DNA of 64,000 bases from Limnomonas spitsbergensis (lineage: Eukaryota > Chlorophyta > Chlorophyceae > Chlamydomonadales), in assembly GCA_037349105.1 (NCBI GenBank), contig JAYJMM010000097.1, positions 124,001 through 188,000 on the forward strand. The letters are read 5' to 3'. A program made the position numbers and the translations under genes. The first letter of the stretch is position 1, and the number at the start of each line of letters is the position of its first letter. Positions 43,502 through 54,263 of the stretch are shown piece after piece. The notes beneath the pieces are model-generated. The model did no database searches. It worked only from the letters and a program-made list of their open reading frames with translations, and was not told the DNA's origin.

Positions 43502-44960
43502 GTCCCCTCTCTCTCCCCCTCTCCCCTCTCTGCTAGGAGAGCAGGCTGGCGGTTAGCAGGGCCCTTTCGGTGAAAATAAGAGTGCGTATGTGTTGTCGGT
43601 ATCACTGCCTGACTTTTTATGTACTTCTGCCGGCAGGACAGTGTCAGTTACGTGTGTTTTTGACAAGGGGGTGCATGCGGCGCAGCTGGCAGCCTTGGGC
43701 ATGGGAAATGGTCACGGTGCGGACATGGCCTCAGACCATGCTGCGGTGTCTCCTGAACACCTTCAAGCTCTCCTGCATGACACCGTTTGTTTCCTTTCTT
43801 GTGCATGGAGGCCAAGGTGGTGTCTTGGCATGTGGAGGAGGATGTGTCGGCCCAGGCGCATGGCAGGTCTCAAAGATGCAGACCTCGTCTGATTTATAGG
43901 TGTACAGTTATTTTATGGCGCGCTTTGGGTCTCTAAACGTTGTTGAAAATGGAGCAGGCAAGTGAGCCTAGACACGTTGAGAGGCCGTATCCTAGTGATG
44001 GATGCAAGATGGATGCTTGCTTTTTTTGTTGCAAATGGTTTATCGTAGGGATGCCCTTTGCAGGATGACAAGGGTTATCACGGCATGATTAACCTATCCT
44101 TGTCGTTGACCTATCCTTTTTAGCCGGTCGATAGGTAGCTTTGTGAACATACATGACGGGTGTCAGGGCTTGCCTGCCTTTTTTTCTTTTCTTGCTTGGA
44201 GCAGTCAATGAAGCGGTTGCTATTGCATTTCCCTCTTTGCTGTCCAATGTACCGGTAGTCGGGTACTGGTAAAATTTGTTTTGAAGATAAACGTTGAGAC
44301 TTCTGCATATGCCCAAGAAAAAAACATTCGTCATATGGTGCTCGTCATCAGTCTGATACTCTGATGTCAGCTAGTGATGGACAGAATATAGCGATGTTCA
44401 ATTCGTAACAACTCCATAAAATTTCACAGAATACATGCGGTGGCAATCGGTATTCTAGATGCTGAACAGATTATGCAACAGTGTGCAATGCCTGGACCGT
44501 ACGGTATGCGCTTACCGGTTCCTTAGGTCAGACCATGGAGATCAGGTCTTAGCTCATGTTTATGTTATCATTTACATGTCCAGACACATAGTGGGTGGCA
44601 TGGCTGCACCATGGTCTTCGCTCATTCGCTGTGCATGGTAGCTGAAATTGAGCTTTGACATTCCCATCCAGCCCCACGCGGCCGAGAATTCAGCAGGGCC
44701 CATTAGGCTCCGAACCAAGCATGTTCAGACATCGGACATGGCCAGACCTGACAGAAAGGCTTTTGCGGTGCGAGCTTCAGGGCCATGTGCTGCAATGACA
44801 GATTTCCTAGTTTGCCTGGCAATACCTGGGATAGATGGGACCTGCTAAAACGGCAGTTTCGGTCTCCATTCAAATTTCACATGCATTGAGTGACAGGCTG
44901 CTTACTTATTCATGTAACCTACATGATGGCATTTGACGGATGATTCCAAGTTTCGTTGAT
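43502..44960. other. Intergenic region, with an R1 fragment
   Basis: No gene supported. A partial R1 copy (minus orientation) lies at about 44597-44705, from GGTGGCATGGCTGCACCATG to AGCAGGGCCC. Open frames at 43570-43900 have no motif and probably belong to the 3' UTR of the upstream gene. Confidence 0.5.
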
Positions 44961-44976
44961 GGTGTTGAAAAACACC
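44961..44976 (-). terminator. Histone H4 mRNA 3' stem-loop
   Basis: The minus strand reads GGTGTTTTTCAACACC: a 6-bp stem and a 4-nt TTTC loop, the canonical histone 3'-end hairpin, 59 bases past the H4 stop codon. It is identical to the H3 hairpin at 46028. Confidence 0.9.
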
Positions 44977-45035
44977 GGTTTAGGGGTGGGATGGGGAACG
45001 CTGATTGTGTGGGGGAGCTCCATGCTGCGAGGAGT

Positions 45036-45988
<953 letters not shown>

Positions 45989-46027
45989 GTGTCCCTTTTC
46001 TGTCCTACGTTAACCTCCAACCAAACC

Positions 46028-46043
46028 GGTGTTTTTCAACACC
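46028..46043 (+). terminator. Histone H3 mRNA 3' stem-loop
   Basis: GGTGTTTTTCAACACC, 6-bp stem and 4-nt loop, 39 bases after the H3 stop. It is the same 16 bases as at the H4 end. Confidence 0.92.
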
Positions 46044-46635
46044 ACCCAACTAAAAAGCGCAATGTTTATTTCTCCATGGCATGCGGCCCGCCTTTCACCA
46101 GTCACCAGGTATCGACACACTCAGCCAATAAGCCTAGAACAGGTATGAGCCCTGCTTGTTACTGGTAGTTCTCAAGTACCGTAGTGACTGCAGTTTCATG
46201 TGATTGTGGGGACCCCATGATTCCTCAATGCCCCATCATGCCTTCCACGTAACGTGGACAGCATGGCTCATTGTGCTAACAAGACCTGGCTACAGCGCTG
46301 CATGCACTATATAGCGCGATTCGTGTATATCTGGAGCAGAGGCCTTCTTCGTCCTCGCACAGGACCTTGGGCTATAACTTCACTCTAACACTCAATTTCC
46401 CAGGCGGTCTTCAACTCTTTTGGACCCCCGTCATGTTCTATGACTAGGGCTTTCTCTTGCACCATCTCCGACCTTTCCCTTTTTTGTTCATTTTCGTTCT
46501 TCTTTTCTCCCAACTGAACAATTGGGCGTCCATGCTTACCACTGGGTGGTAGTGTTGGTATCACTCGCTGTCGGAGTCACTGGTTTTCGCTCGCTGTCCA
46601 AGTGTATTTCGCCCGCTGTCTTAGTGTAATTAGTG

Positions 46636-46725
46636 CCAACATAGCAGCACATTTGACACATGGGGCATGTGCCCGTAACAGTTTACGGGCACATGCCCCA
46701 TGCGTCAAATGTGCTGCTATGTTGG
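46636..46725. repeat. Near-perfect hairpin, 43-bp arms, 4-nt loop
   Basis: The left arm 46636-46678 (begins CCAACATAGCAGCACATTTG) pairs with 46683-46725 with a single mismatch (46658/46703). The right arm and its flank recur, diverged and without the left arm, at 14443-14511, so this looks like a fold-back mobile element or a head-to-head duplication. Confidence 0.9.
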
Positions 46726-47999
46726 ACTGTAAAAACTTCACCTGTGCGTGCCTAATTTTTAGGTGTGCTTAAATACAATTGCATGATGATAGGGAAATAT
46801 ATCAATAACGTTACACCTCTGGGCCCGCTCAAAGCTCAGCCGCGTGGGGAATATATGATGCCTGTAAAAGTGTCATGTCACATGTCTGCACCGTGCAACG
46901 TAGCAGTTTGGTTCAGCTAGCAAAAGCACATGGAAATCCATCTGAGCCTGTACTTGGCATACGGTTCATTTGCGTAACTCCTCTGATCCCTTCACTGTAT
47001 GTTTGAAAACTCAAGTAGGAAAAAAAAGTATGTCTCATGGTGAAATAAGGGTCTATTACAAAACAGCGGAGCGCGACCATTAATGCAGACTCGTGCAGTT
47101 CATGAAGTACGACACTGAAAAAAACATCCTGGCCTGGCTACAATTGTACAACCTCTGGGACAGATGCCCGACCTGGTTCAAAACTATTCGTGTTTGAAGG
47201 GCGATGCCAAGCTTGACAAGCACAATTTTAAGTTCCACGACCTCCGCCATGTTGATGTGGCCTTTAGCTGATGCATAGCAGACGGTAGCAGAGGATAGTC
47301 CTGGCAGTTTAGGACAAGGAAAAATAACAAGACACCGACATGCGGAAACGACATTGTAGAGTACCAGTACATGAAATTAAAAAAAACTAAAGACATGTCA
47401 TGATCATGTATGCGATTCTTCCAGCGTCACACTTGAACTATGTACCCTTGACCTGTTTTTCTTACGATTTATTCTCATTGCATGGAATCGAGTTGGCCTC
47501 AGCTTGAAGTTTCAGAACGGTGCATACCCTCAGCTTGAAATTGCATTGCTGGGCTTGGGATTTCATGCCCCACAGGCAAATCAGCTCAAAGTCCTACAGG
47601 TTGAAGACTGAGGTTCCAGCAGGTATTTTGAACAGGCAGGCTGTCCCGAACAGCACCATCTCCACTCGACGCATGGCTGTCAAAACCCGCCAGGTGTTCT
47701 TGACACCGAAACCCCGCAGCCGTTGAAAAAGGCATCCAGAAAGGCCTTAATCAAGGCCCACCTCTCATGGCACAGGGTGGATCCACTGCAAGCAAGCAGG
47801 CAGGCAATACTTATCATGATCATGATCAGTAACAGCAAATGTCAGGTGTTTCAATATTCCAGATTTCCCAGTCCATGTCCAGGTGGAATAAGTGGCCTGC
47901 ACATCATCAGCGCCTTCAAGGTCTGGAAGGCATGAAGGCATGAAGCCATGAAGGCATGAAGAGGCAGGCATCGCTCTTTATTTGATGCTTCTTCTTCTA

Positions 48000-48115
48000 A
48001 GATTCAGCTTCTTCACGGCCCAGGGCAGTGGGGACCTGGTGCAACAAGCCCTGCTGCCTGTGCAAGTGGCAGAAGGCCTGTGAAAGTTTGGGCCCCATCG
48101 GCCCAGTGGTGGCTG
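48000..48115 (+). repeat. Dispersed repeat family R2, copy
   Basis: Carries the R2 blocks CACGGCCCAGGGCAGTGGGG, TGGTGCAACAAGCCCTG and GGGCCCCATCGGCCCAGTGG. Confidence 0.65.
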
Positions 48116-48521
48116 CCCCATGGTCTGCCAAACGTGGTTTGGCGCGCAAGCACTGAACAGGAAACGGGCAGTAACTCAGTAAGCATGGAAGGGAAAGATC
48201 ATCATAGCCCTACTCTCTCAGTCTATTCTGGCATGATACATCTTGATCTGCAAAGTCACAAATGTTGAGCGTGTCCCAGGGGTGGCCAGCCGTGCTGCCG
48301 GGGCCTTTGGCCGTACGCCAGTCCAGCTGAAAACAAAGTGGCAGGGCCTATGTTCCTTAGCTAGGGATCAGGGGAAGTTACACCCTCATACAGTCTTAGG
48401 CCCTGAACATTACTGCGTGCCAATTAGTTGTTTTCGAATGAGTAGTCCGAGCATCGCACTTGATGCATAAAACGGGTTTGTAATTTGACGCAGCATAACT
48501 ATGTGCAGCGAGGTAGCACGT

Positions 48522-51500
48522 TCATATGGAGCTCACCTTAGTATCAGCAATCCATAACTCCTTATTGCACCAAGGGCACATACCGAGCCCCCCAGCAGGG
48601 AAGCACCTCATGTGAAATCCATGCCCGCAATGGCCGAGAGCAATACAGACACTGGGATCACCAGCCCAATAGACGCCGGTATTGTCTGTCAGGGTTGCCT
48701 CGATGCTGCCGCTGCAGAAGAGGCACGTAACCCATTCCGTCAGTAGTATCTGTTCCTCTTCCAGCTCCTGCACGTGCTCGCTGCCCTTCAGATCCTGCCC
48801 GCCCTCAGCATACTTGATGCAGTTTTCGCAGCGGCCACCACCGCCTTGAAAGATCGCCTTGCGGTAGTACCTCAGCTCATCGATCGACTCGCGGATATCG
48901 GACAGTGCCGTGTGCGCGTTAAGCTTCCTGGGCGCCATGCGGCTTGGGAACCACCGTTTGGCCAGCTCGCTGACCGTGGACACATCCACAATCCTGCGGG
49001 CGTTGCATCAAACGGCTCATACGGTTCATACCAGCGCATGACTCACTAGCCAAAAGTAGCACCTAACTAGGATAGTAGAAGCCTGTAGCGTTACTACACA
49101 TACACAATATCAAAGACTACGGATGTACACATTAGCAGTACATCAATCATGGACTGTGCGAAGCTTTATGCAGACCTCTATGAGCATTCCCTTTCACCCT
49201 ACCTCGCCTTCAGTGCATGGCTCTGGCGGCCGTGCAACATTTGAATCTCATTCAGTTATTGCCTTGCGTTGCTCCTGGTTTTGCAAACTTGTTTCTATGA
49301 GTGGTGGTCCCCTCCGGCAACTGACAGGGCAGGAGGCACACACTGCACGCAAGCATGAGCCTCATACGCCTTGTTAATTTATCAGGGACCAGTGAACAAA
49401 ACATAAATGTCCACACATTTGTTAACACATTACCAGTATACTGAGTGCAGACATCAGCTTGAAATCCACTCTCAGACATCAGCAGCGAGTGAATTTCAAG
49501 CCCTTTACAGGACTACAGGCTGCAGGTAAGCAGATATAGTTGCATTCTGAATTGACGCCATATCTCAAACCTGGCAAATCAGGGTGGCACATGCTGCTGC
49601 TGTTATATACACTACTGTTATTGAACTTCATGCCCCAACCCCTGTGCTTAAGGCCCTACACTGCCATGCGCACCTGTGGCTCAGGTGTGCCGCCAGCATA
49701 GGCATGTCCTTGAGAAGGAACATGCGGTCGACGTGCACGCTGTTGCCTGCCAGCTGCGTATCGCGCGCATATGGTGCATGCTGACGCACAAACGCCAGTA
49801 TCTCCCCCTCGGCCTGGCGCATGGATATCGTGCTGGCACGCACACGCTGAGTCAGGCCACTCTGGCCGTGGTGTTGCCTGGACCAGTCGTTCATGTTCGC
49901 AAGTACCTCTTCGGACTGGTGGATGACCAGGGAGGGACCTGGGTGCGAATACAGTGCATGGAGTTGGAAGGGGGAAAAAACTACGCCCCGCAGGGGCGTG
50001 AGGGTTAAGGAAACAGTGCGGCATGGGCCTAGGCCGCGTCCGCGCCATTACCATCATAACAAGAGAAAAGTTGTACAAGCTACGGTGGCTTGCGCTTCTG
50101 GCTGTGTTTGACGGGCTGACTGGTGGATCCTGAGTTGGAGACATGCATACATGCGCCATGCTCAGACAGGGAGCACTATTTATGTGAGGGGGCTTCAGCT
50201 ACACTTCAGCTACAACTCGGCCAACAGCCAGCAGGGCTTAGTGAAGCAAAGCAAGCCCTATAAATTTATCATACACAGTCCTGTCAAGGTTAGATCCCAG
50301 TTGGCCCAGTGGTGGCCAATCGGCAGTCCAACTAAAATGTGTCAGATGCACACTAAAATAAACACAGGCAGATGCACACTAAAATGAACACAGGCCGCTC
50401 CGGCCATTGTGCTCAATGCATTTTCTGTTCATGTTTGAAAGCAAGTCTTCAGAATCGTGGGGAAATCAAGGAGGGACCTGGAGCCATGTGCAGTACACAA
50501 TACATATGCTTGAGTGCAACACCAGCTAGGTGTTAGGTTTCAGCTGAGGGGGAGGGGGGACATGTAACCCTAAAACCCTGCAAATCAACATGTGAGACGG
50601 AGCATGTGCACCCATCTGAGACCCCCTAATCCTGATTGCATGACTGCAGTATCCCCCCTTGGGTTTTTTTGTTCCAATGCATTGGTATTGAATGCTTTCT
50701 CAAAGCCACAAAAAGGAAGGAAGCAAGGAAGCAAGTAAGAAAGATTGAAAGATAGAAACAAGCAAGCAAGCAAGTAAGAAAGTTTTCCACCGCCTCACCT
50801 CTAATTGCACCTGGAGATCTCCATCAGTGATGATGCATGCAATCTCAATGATTGTATCACGGTCCTTGTCAAGATCTGCACATGGAACAGAATCAGGGGT
50901 CGGAACATGCAGCTCTGATTCCATATATACTGCGCTTGGTTTCAGGCTTTGGGCGAGGATCGGTTTATCCACAGCACCATGCCGCGGCTAAGACAAGACC
51001 TAGTTTAGTTTCATGAATGTTCCTGCCCTCTCACATAGGAGGATGGCATGGCTGCACCATGGTCCAGGCTGTGCATGGTAGCTGGAATTAAGTCATTCCC
51101 TACCAGCCCCACGTGGCCGAGCGTGCAGCAGGGCTCAACGGGTATGCACCGTTCTAAACTTAATTTCATAAATACCTGCAAGCTCTCCATCCGCAATTAA
51201 TGTTTTCCTCATGCCTGCCGTACCGTAGTATCAGTCCGATTTCGTTCAATTGTTCGTTTTTCAAGAAAACGAATGGCTGATTTCCACGAGAATTTCGACC
51301 GAAACAAGAAAACGTACCAAAAAACGAATGTTTTGCCCTAAACATGAAAAAATCGCCTCGCAAAAAAAGAGCACCGTGCAGGTAGCAGACTCGCTCCTTT
51401 TGCATGTAAATACTGTCGTTAAGAGCGAAAAACTGTCTACTTTTCCTTCAGCAAAGGCACGGGCTGCTCTGGCGCATGTTTGCCGTTTTAGTGGTTCTGG

Positions 51501-52620
51501 AGCAAAAACGAACCAGTGATCGTAAAAAAAATCAGCCTCCGATCAGAAAAACAAACCACTAAAACGAAACCGTGATTTTGTTAATTAGAAGGTTTCCAAA
51601 CAAAAAACGAATTCAATATAGAACGAAATTTGACTGATACTGCGGTATTCTACCTCCCTGCCAAATCTCCAGAAAGCCAACCATTCCTGACCAGTGCTGT
51701 GCCATTGCGCCTTAATTCAGAAATCGTGTGCGTAATTACGAGTCATAACCGGTAAAAGTAGCTGAATTTGCCTTCACATTACGGCGAATGAAAGTCAGCT
51801 ACGTAATTCAGCCACCGTAGGGACCGTAATAGGCAGAGCACTGTTCCTGACGCCTGGCTAGCACAGTATCTGGAATGGCTGGCTATACCAGTGTTGGTCG
51901 CACAGTGGCATCATGTTGAAAGTGGTATGATGCACACCAAAATAAAACTGATGTCACCAAGAAGTTCGAATGCTATCCATCAATACTGCCACCAGTATGC
52001 ACAGGTAGTTCACCGGTATGGCGCCATGCAAGCCATGATCGTTAGTACAGATCATGAGGACATCAGTCACTATGACCGACAGCATGAGACACGCATGCTA
52101 ATAAGCTTTGGAGATCACTCATGAGCATTTTGACAACGTCTACCTGTCATTTCTAGGTCGATCCACACCAATGGTTCCTTCAGATATGGCGCGGGCGCAG
52201 AATATGGCGCTCCGTTTTCAGGCGATATCGCTTGATGCCAGGCAGTGTGATCAGGCGTGCTAGAACTCGTGTACGTATGGGCCGATTGCACTCCGTTTTC
52301 AGGCGATATCGCATGAATCAGGCAGCAACGTTACCAGGCAAGCTCGAACTTGCGTGCGCATGGAACATGGCGATAAAAAGTGTAGTATTGATCTACGGAT
52401 TAAGCGCTGGTTATCTTATCCTATGGCTTGTCTCAAGTGACAGCCCAACACGTAAATCCCCCAAAGTTCGTATGGGGGAATGTATGGGGCAATGGGGGCA
52501 AGAATCTCGTCGCGCTGGGTTGGGTCACATCTCGTCGCGTTTGGTTGGGTCGGTTGCGGCCAGGGAGGTTGCAGCGCAACAGCCTGGTTTGAATCTTAAG
52601 GCCCGCCTGAAGCAATTCAT
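48522..52620 (-). CDS. Oligoribonuclease (Orn/REXO2 type) continuing into a RING-H2-like domain
   Basis: Exons: 52529-52620 (tentative start, [13 protein letters not shown], presequence-like), 52144-52259, 50799-50875, 49674-49938 and 48522-48993. Motifs of the DEDDh exoribonuclease are intact: LVWIDLEMT (D, E), [11 protein letters not shown] (D) and [18 protein letters not shown] (H, D). The family degrades 2-5-nt RNA, mostly in mitochondria or bacteria. After [11 protein letters not shown], where Orn proteins normally end, the same exon runs on for about 108 residues: [29 protein letters not shown] and CPWC, a C-x2-C...C-x5-C-x-H-x2-H-x2-C...C-x2-C pattern as in Rbx1/APC11. The exon 3/4 join needs an unusual splice border (see findings). 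Confidence 0.75.
50190..50335 (+). repeat. Dispersed repeat family R2, copy in the oligoribonuclease gene
   Basis: Starts with TTCAGCTACACTTCAGCTAC and ends with CCAGTTGGCCCAGTGGTGGC; it lies in the intron between 49938 and 50799. Confidence 0.6.
51012..51162 (-). repeat. Dispersed repeat family R1, copy without B-box half
   Basis: The reverse complement runs from GAACGGTGCATACCCGTTGA to CCTCCTATGTGAGAGGGCAG. It lies in the first long intron of the oligoribonuclease gene. Confidence 0.8.
51223..51645. mobile_element. MITE with TA target duplication (423 bp)
   Basis: The terminal repeats CCGTAGTATCAGTC and (reverse complement of the right end) CCGCAGTATCAGTC extend, less perfectly, to about 27 bp ending ATTTCGTTC. 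TA flanks both ends (51221-51222 and 51646-51647), as in Tc1/mariner-type elements. The A/T-rich interior has many GTTTTC/GAAAAC motifs and no transposase. It sits in an intron of the oligoribonuclease gene. Confidence 0.8.
51692..51843. mobile_element. hAT-like MITE, copy 2 (152 bp)
   Basis: The ends CAGTGCTGTGCC and (reverse complement) CAGTGCTCTGCC form the terminal repeat. A perfect 8-bp duplication TTCCTGAC lies at 51684-51691 and 51844-51851. The interior shares GCTGAATTTGCCTT and GTAATTCAGCCACC-like blocks with the copy at 19919-20103. It is intronic. Confidence 0.9.
52207..52340 (-). repeat. 81-bp-shifted duplication covering a splice acceptor
   Basis: CTCCGTTTTCAGGCGATATC occurs at 52210 and 52291. 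The duplication extends through the exon start and acceptor: CGAGTTCTAG|CACGCCTG at 52259 is paralleled by CAAGTTCGAG|CTTGCCTG upstream. It lies at exon 2 of the oligoribonuclease gene. Confidence 0.8.
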
Positions 52621-54263
52621 GAGCTGTCATATGTGTGCTGTCGGTATTCCGAAATTCCGCGATGCTGGCAGGTGAACCGTGGCCCCGAGGCCTATCACGA
52701 GTCTCAGTGCTGATGCGACGGGGAGGGCGAAAGCGCGACATGGGTATCTGAAAGTGACACAATTGAATGCAGATCGGGCAACAATGCACCAGGTGATCGT
52801 TCCGAGCGTTCATCATGGCCCAGCGGGTATTCACCGTTCTAGAGTTGTGAATAGCTGCAACATGTCGTCGGCCTGTGTAGGGTCATCCCAACACGCCCCC
52901 AGTGAAGAGGGCCTATGCTCTTGCCTCCAAGACCTGACGGGCCGTTGGCCATGCTGGGACTATTCAGGCGACAGGCATTGCTGACGAGTCCATTGGCGAA
53001 AATGCAGCTCCAATAGACGCTGATGAAGGAGTTAAAAAGCTGCCTGGGTGGGATATGGGCCACGGCCAAGCTAGAGCAGTCGAGCATCCACATGCCAAAA
53101 TGCAGCGTTTGAGGATGATGCTCTCCTTGATTGCAACAAGGGTGGATCTGTCTAGCTTCACAGCACGAGCATAGGCCAACACTCTTTGGGCCATGGCTAA
53201 GCTACATCACCTCCATGTAAGGTTCACGCATATGTTCGATCGATGCGTGAACCTTGATCGGATGCTGATCTGAAAGCTTTTGCTTATGGCAAATGGTAAG
53301 CAGGCAGTCCAGCTTCACTGCACAAGCCCTGCCTGGCCAACGTATTAAAGGGCTATAGGCTACCAGTATAGGTACATTGGGGCTATAACCATGTAAGAAC
53401 AGCGTGTTACAACATGAATGGATGTGATGCTCCTTGAGGCAAGGGCATAACTGTGTAGCTTGTATACATACAAAATGCTCAATGCCAGCAGGTCCCAAGT
53501 ATAGGCAGGCAAATGCAGCCTTCACGGATCTCATGCTGATGCGATGACGTCGGCAGTCGAAAACATATAGGAAGGAAATGACGGAAAGTCCATGGATCCC
53601 CCAGCTTCTCAAGATCCTAGGCCACAACAGTGTCGGCCACAACTGCCATACATGCTAGGTCACCGATTGCATGTAAATGTGCCAATGGCCTTATTGCATG
53701 GCCGCTTGGGCCCCCCACTGCAAATGTGTCGATACCGATGAACCACAACTGTAAATACCTGAGCATAATGATGCATAGCACGACCCCCCTTGTCCATTGG
53801 GAAGTACAGTGGGGGCCAGAATGTGTTGCATACTATGATGGGCAAAGCATCAGCACAAAATGTCGGATGTCTCATGTGGATGTTGAGGCATGAGGACTAT
53901 TCCTCCAAGCAAACGAATTAAGGCAGGACCAGAAGGTCGAAATAGCCTGACCAGAGCAACGATGGTGAAATGTAACCAATTTAGGGTCTGGTCATAGATC
54001 TGGTAATGTGGGATGCAAGATGCGATCATGCTTGGTATGGCTTGCAAAGCCAAGGCAACTTCGCAGTCTTGTCGGCAGAACAACCACTGGGAAACTGCTT
54101 AGCAACAGGACACCATGACTCTATGCCCATAGGCTTGAGCTAAGCCATGCTTCAAAGCTGCAAGCTGCATTGAGTCGAAACAGGCACGAATGATAAACAA
54201 ATATTAATATTATCTTCTGTACCGTCAATCCGGCATACCAGTACAGTTCTAAACTACATACAG
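52621..54263. other. No supported gene
   Basis: A few 70-150-codon frames occur on both strands without motifs. An R1 end fragment (AGCGGGTATTCACCGTTCTA) lies at about 52817-52842. Confidence 0.4.

Larger units (their letters stand above)
46044..48521. other. Intergenic, repeat-bearing
   Basis: No supported gene. It holds the hairpin at 46636-46725, an R2 copy at about 47990-48115, and one of three dispersed copies of a TTCTCCCAACTGAACAATTGGGCG-like block at 46500-46530 (others at about 57425 and 63955). A minus-strand frame at 47184-47396 was considered as an extra exon and rejected. Confidence 0.45.

Noticed and set aside
43570..43900. 100-109-aa frames after the 844-aa gene
   Set aside because: Two overlapping frames without motifs, more likely 3' UTR.
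47184..47396. Extra last exon of the oligoribonuclease gene
   Set aside because: A donor exists at 48537, but the candidate exon has no RING-like residues; the stop at 48522, 15 residues after the CPWC, is simpler.
52232..52675. 147-aa plus-strand frame
   Set aside because: It lies antisense to the oligoribonuclease exon and its duplicated acceptor.
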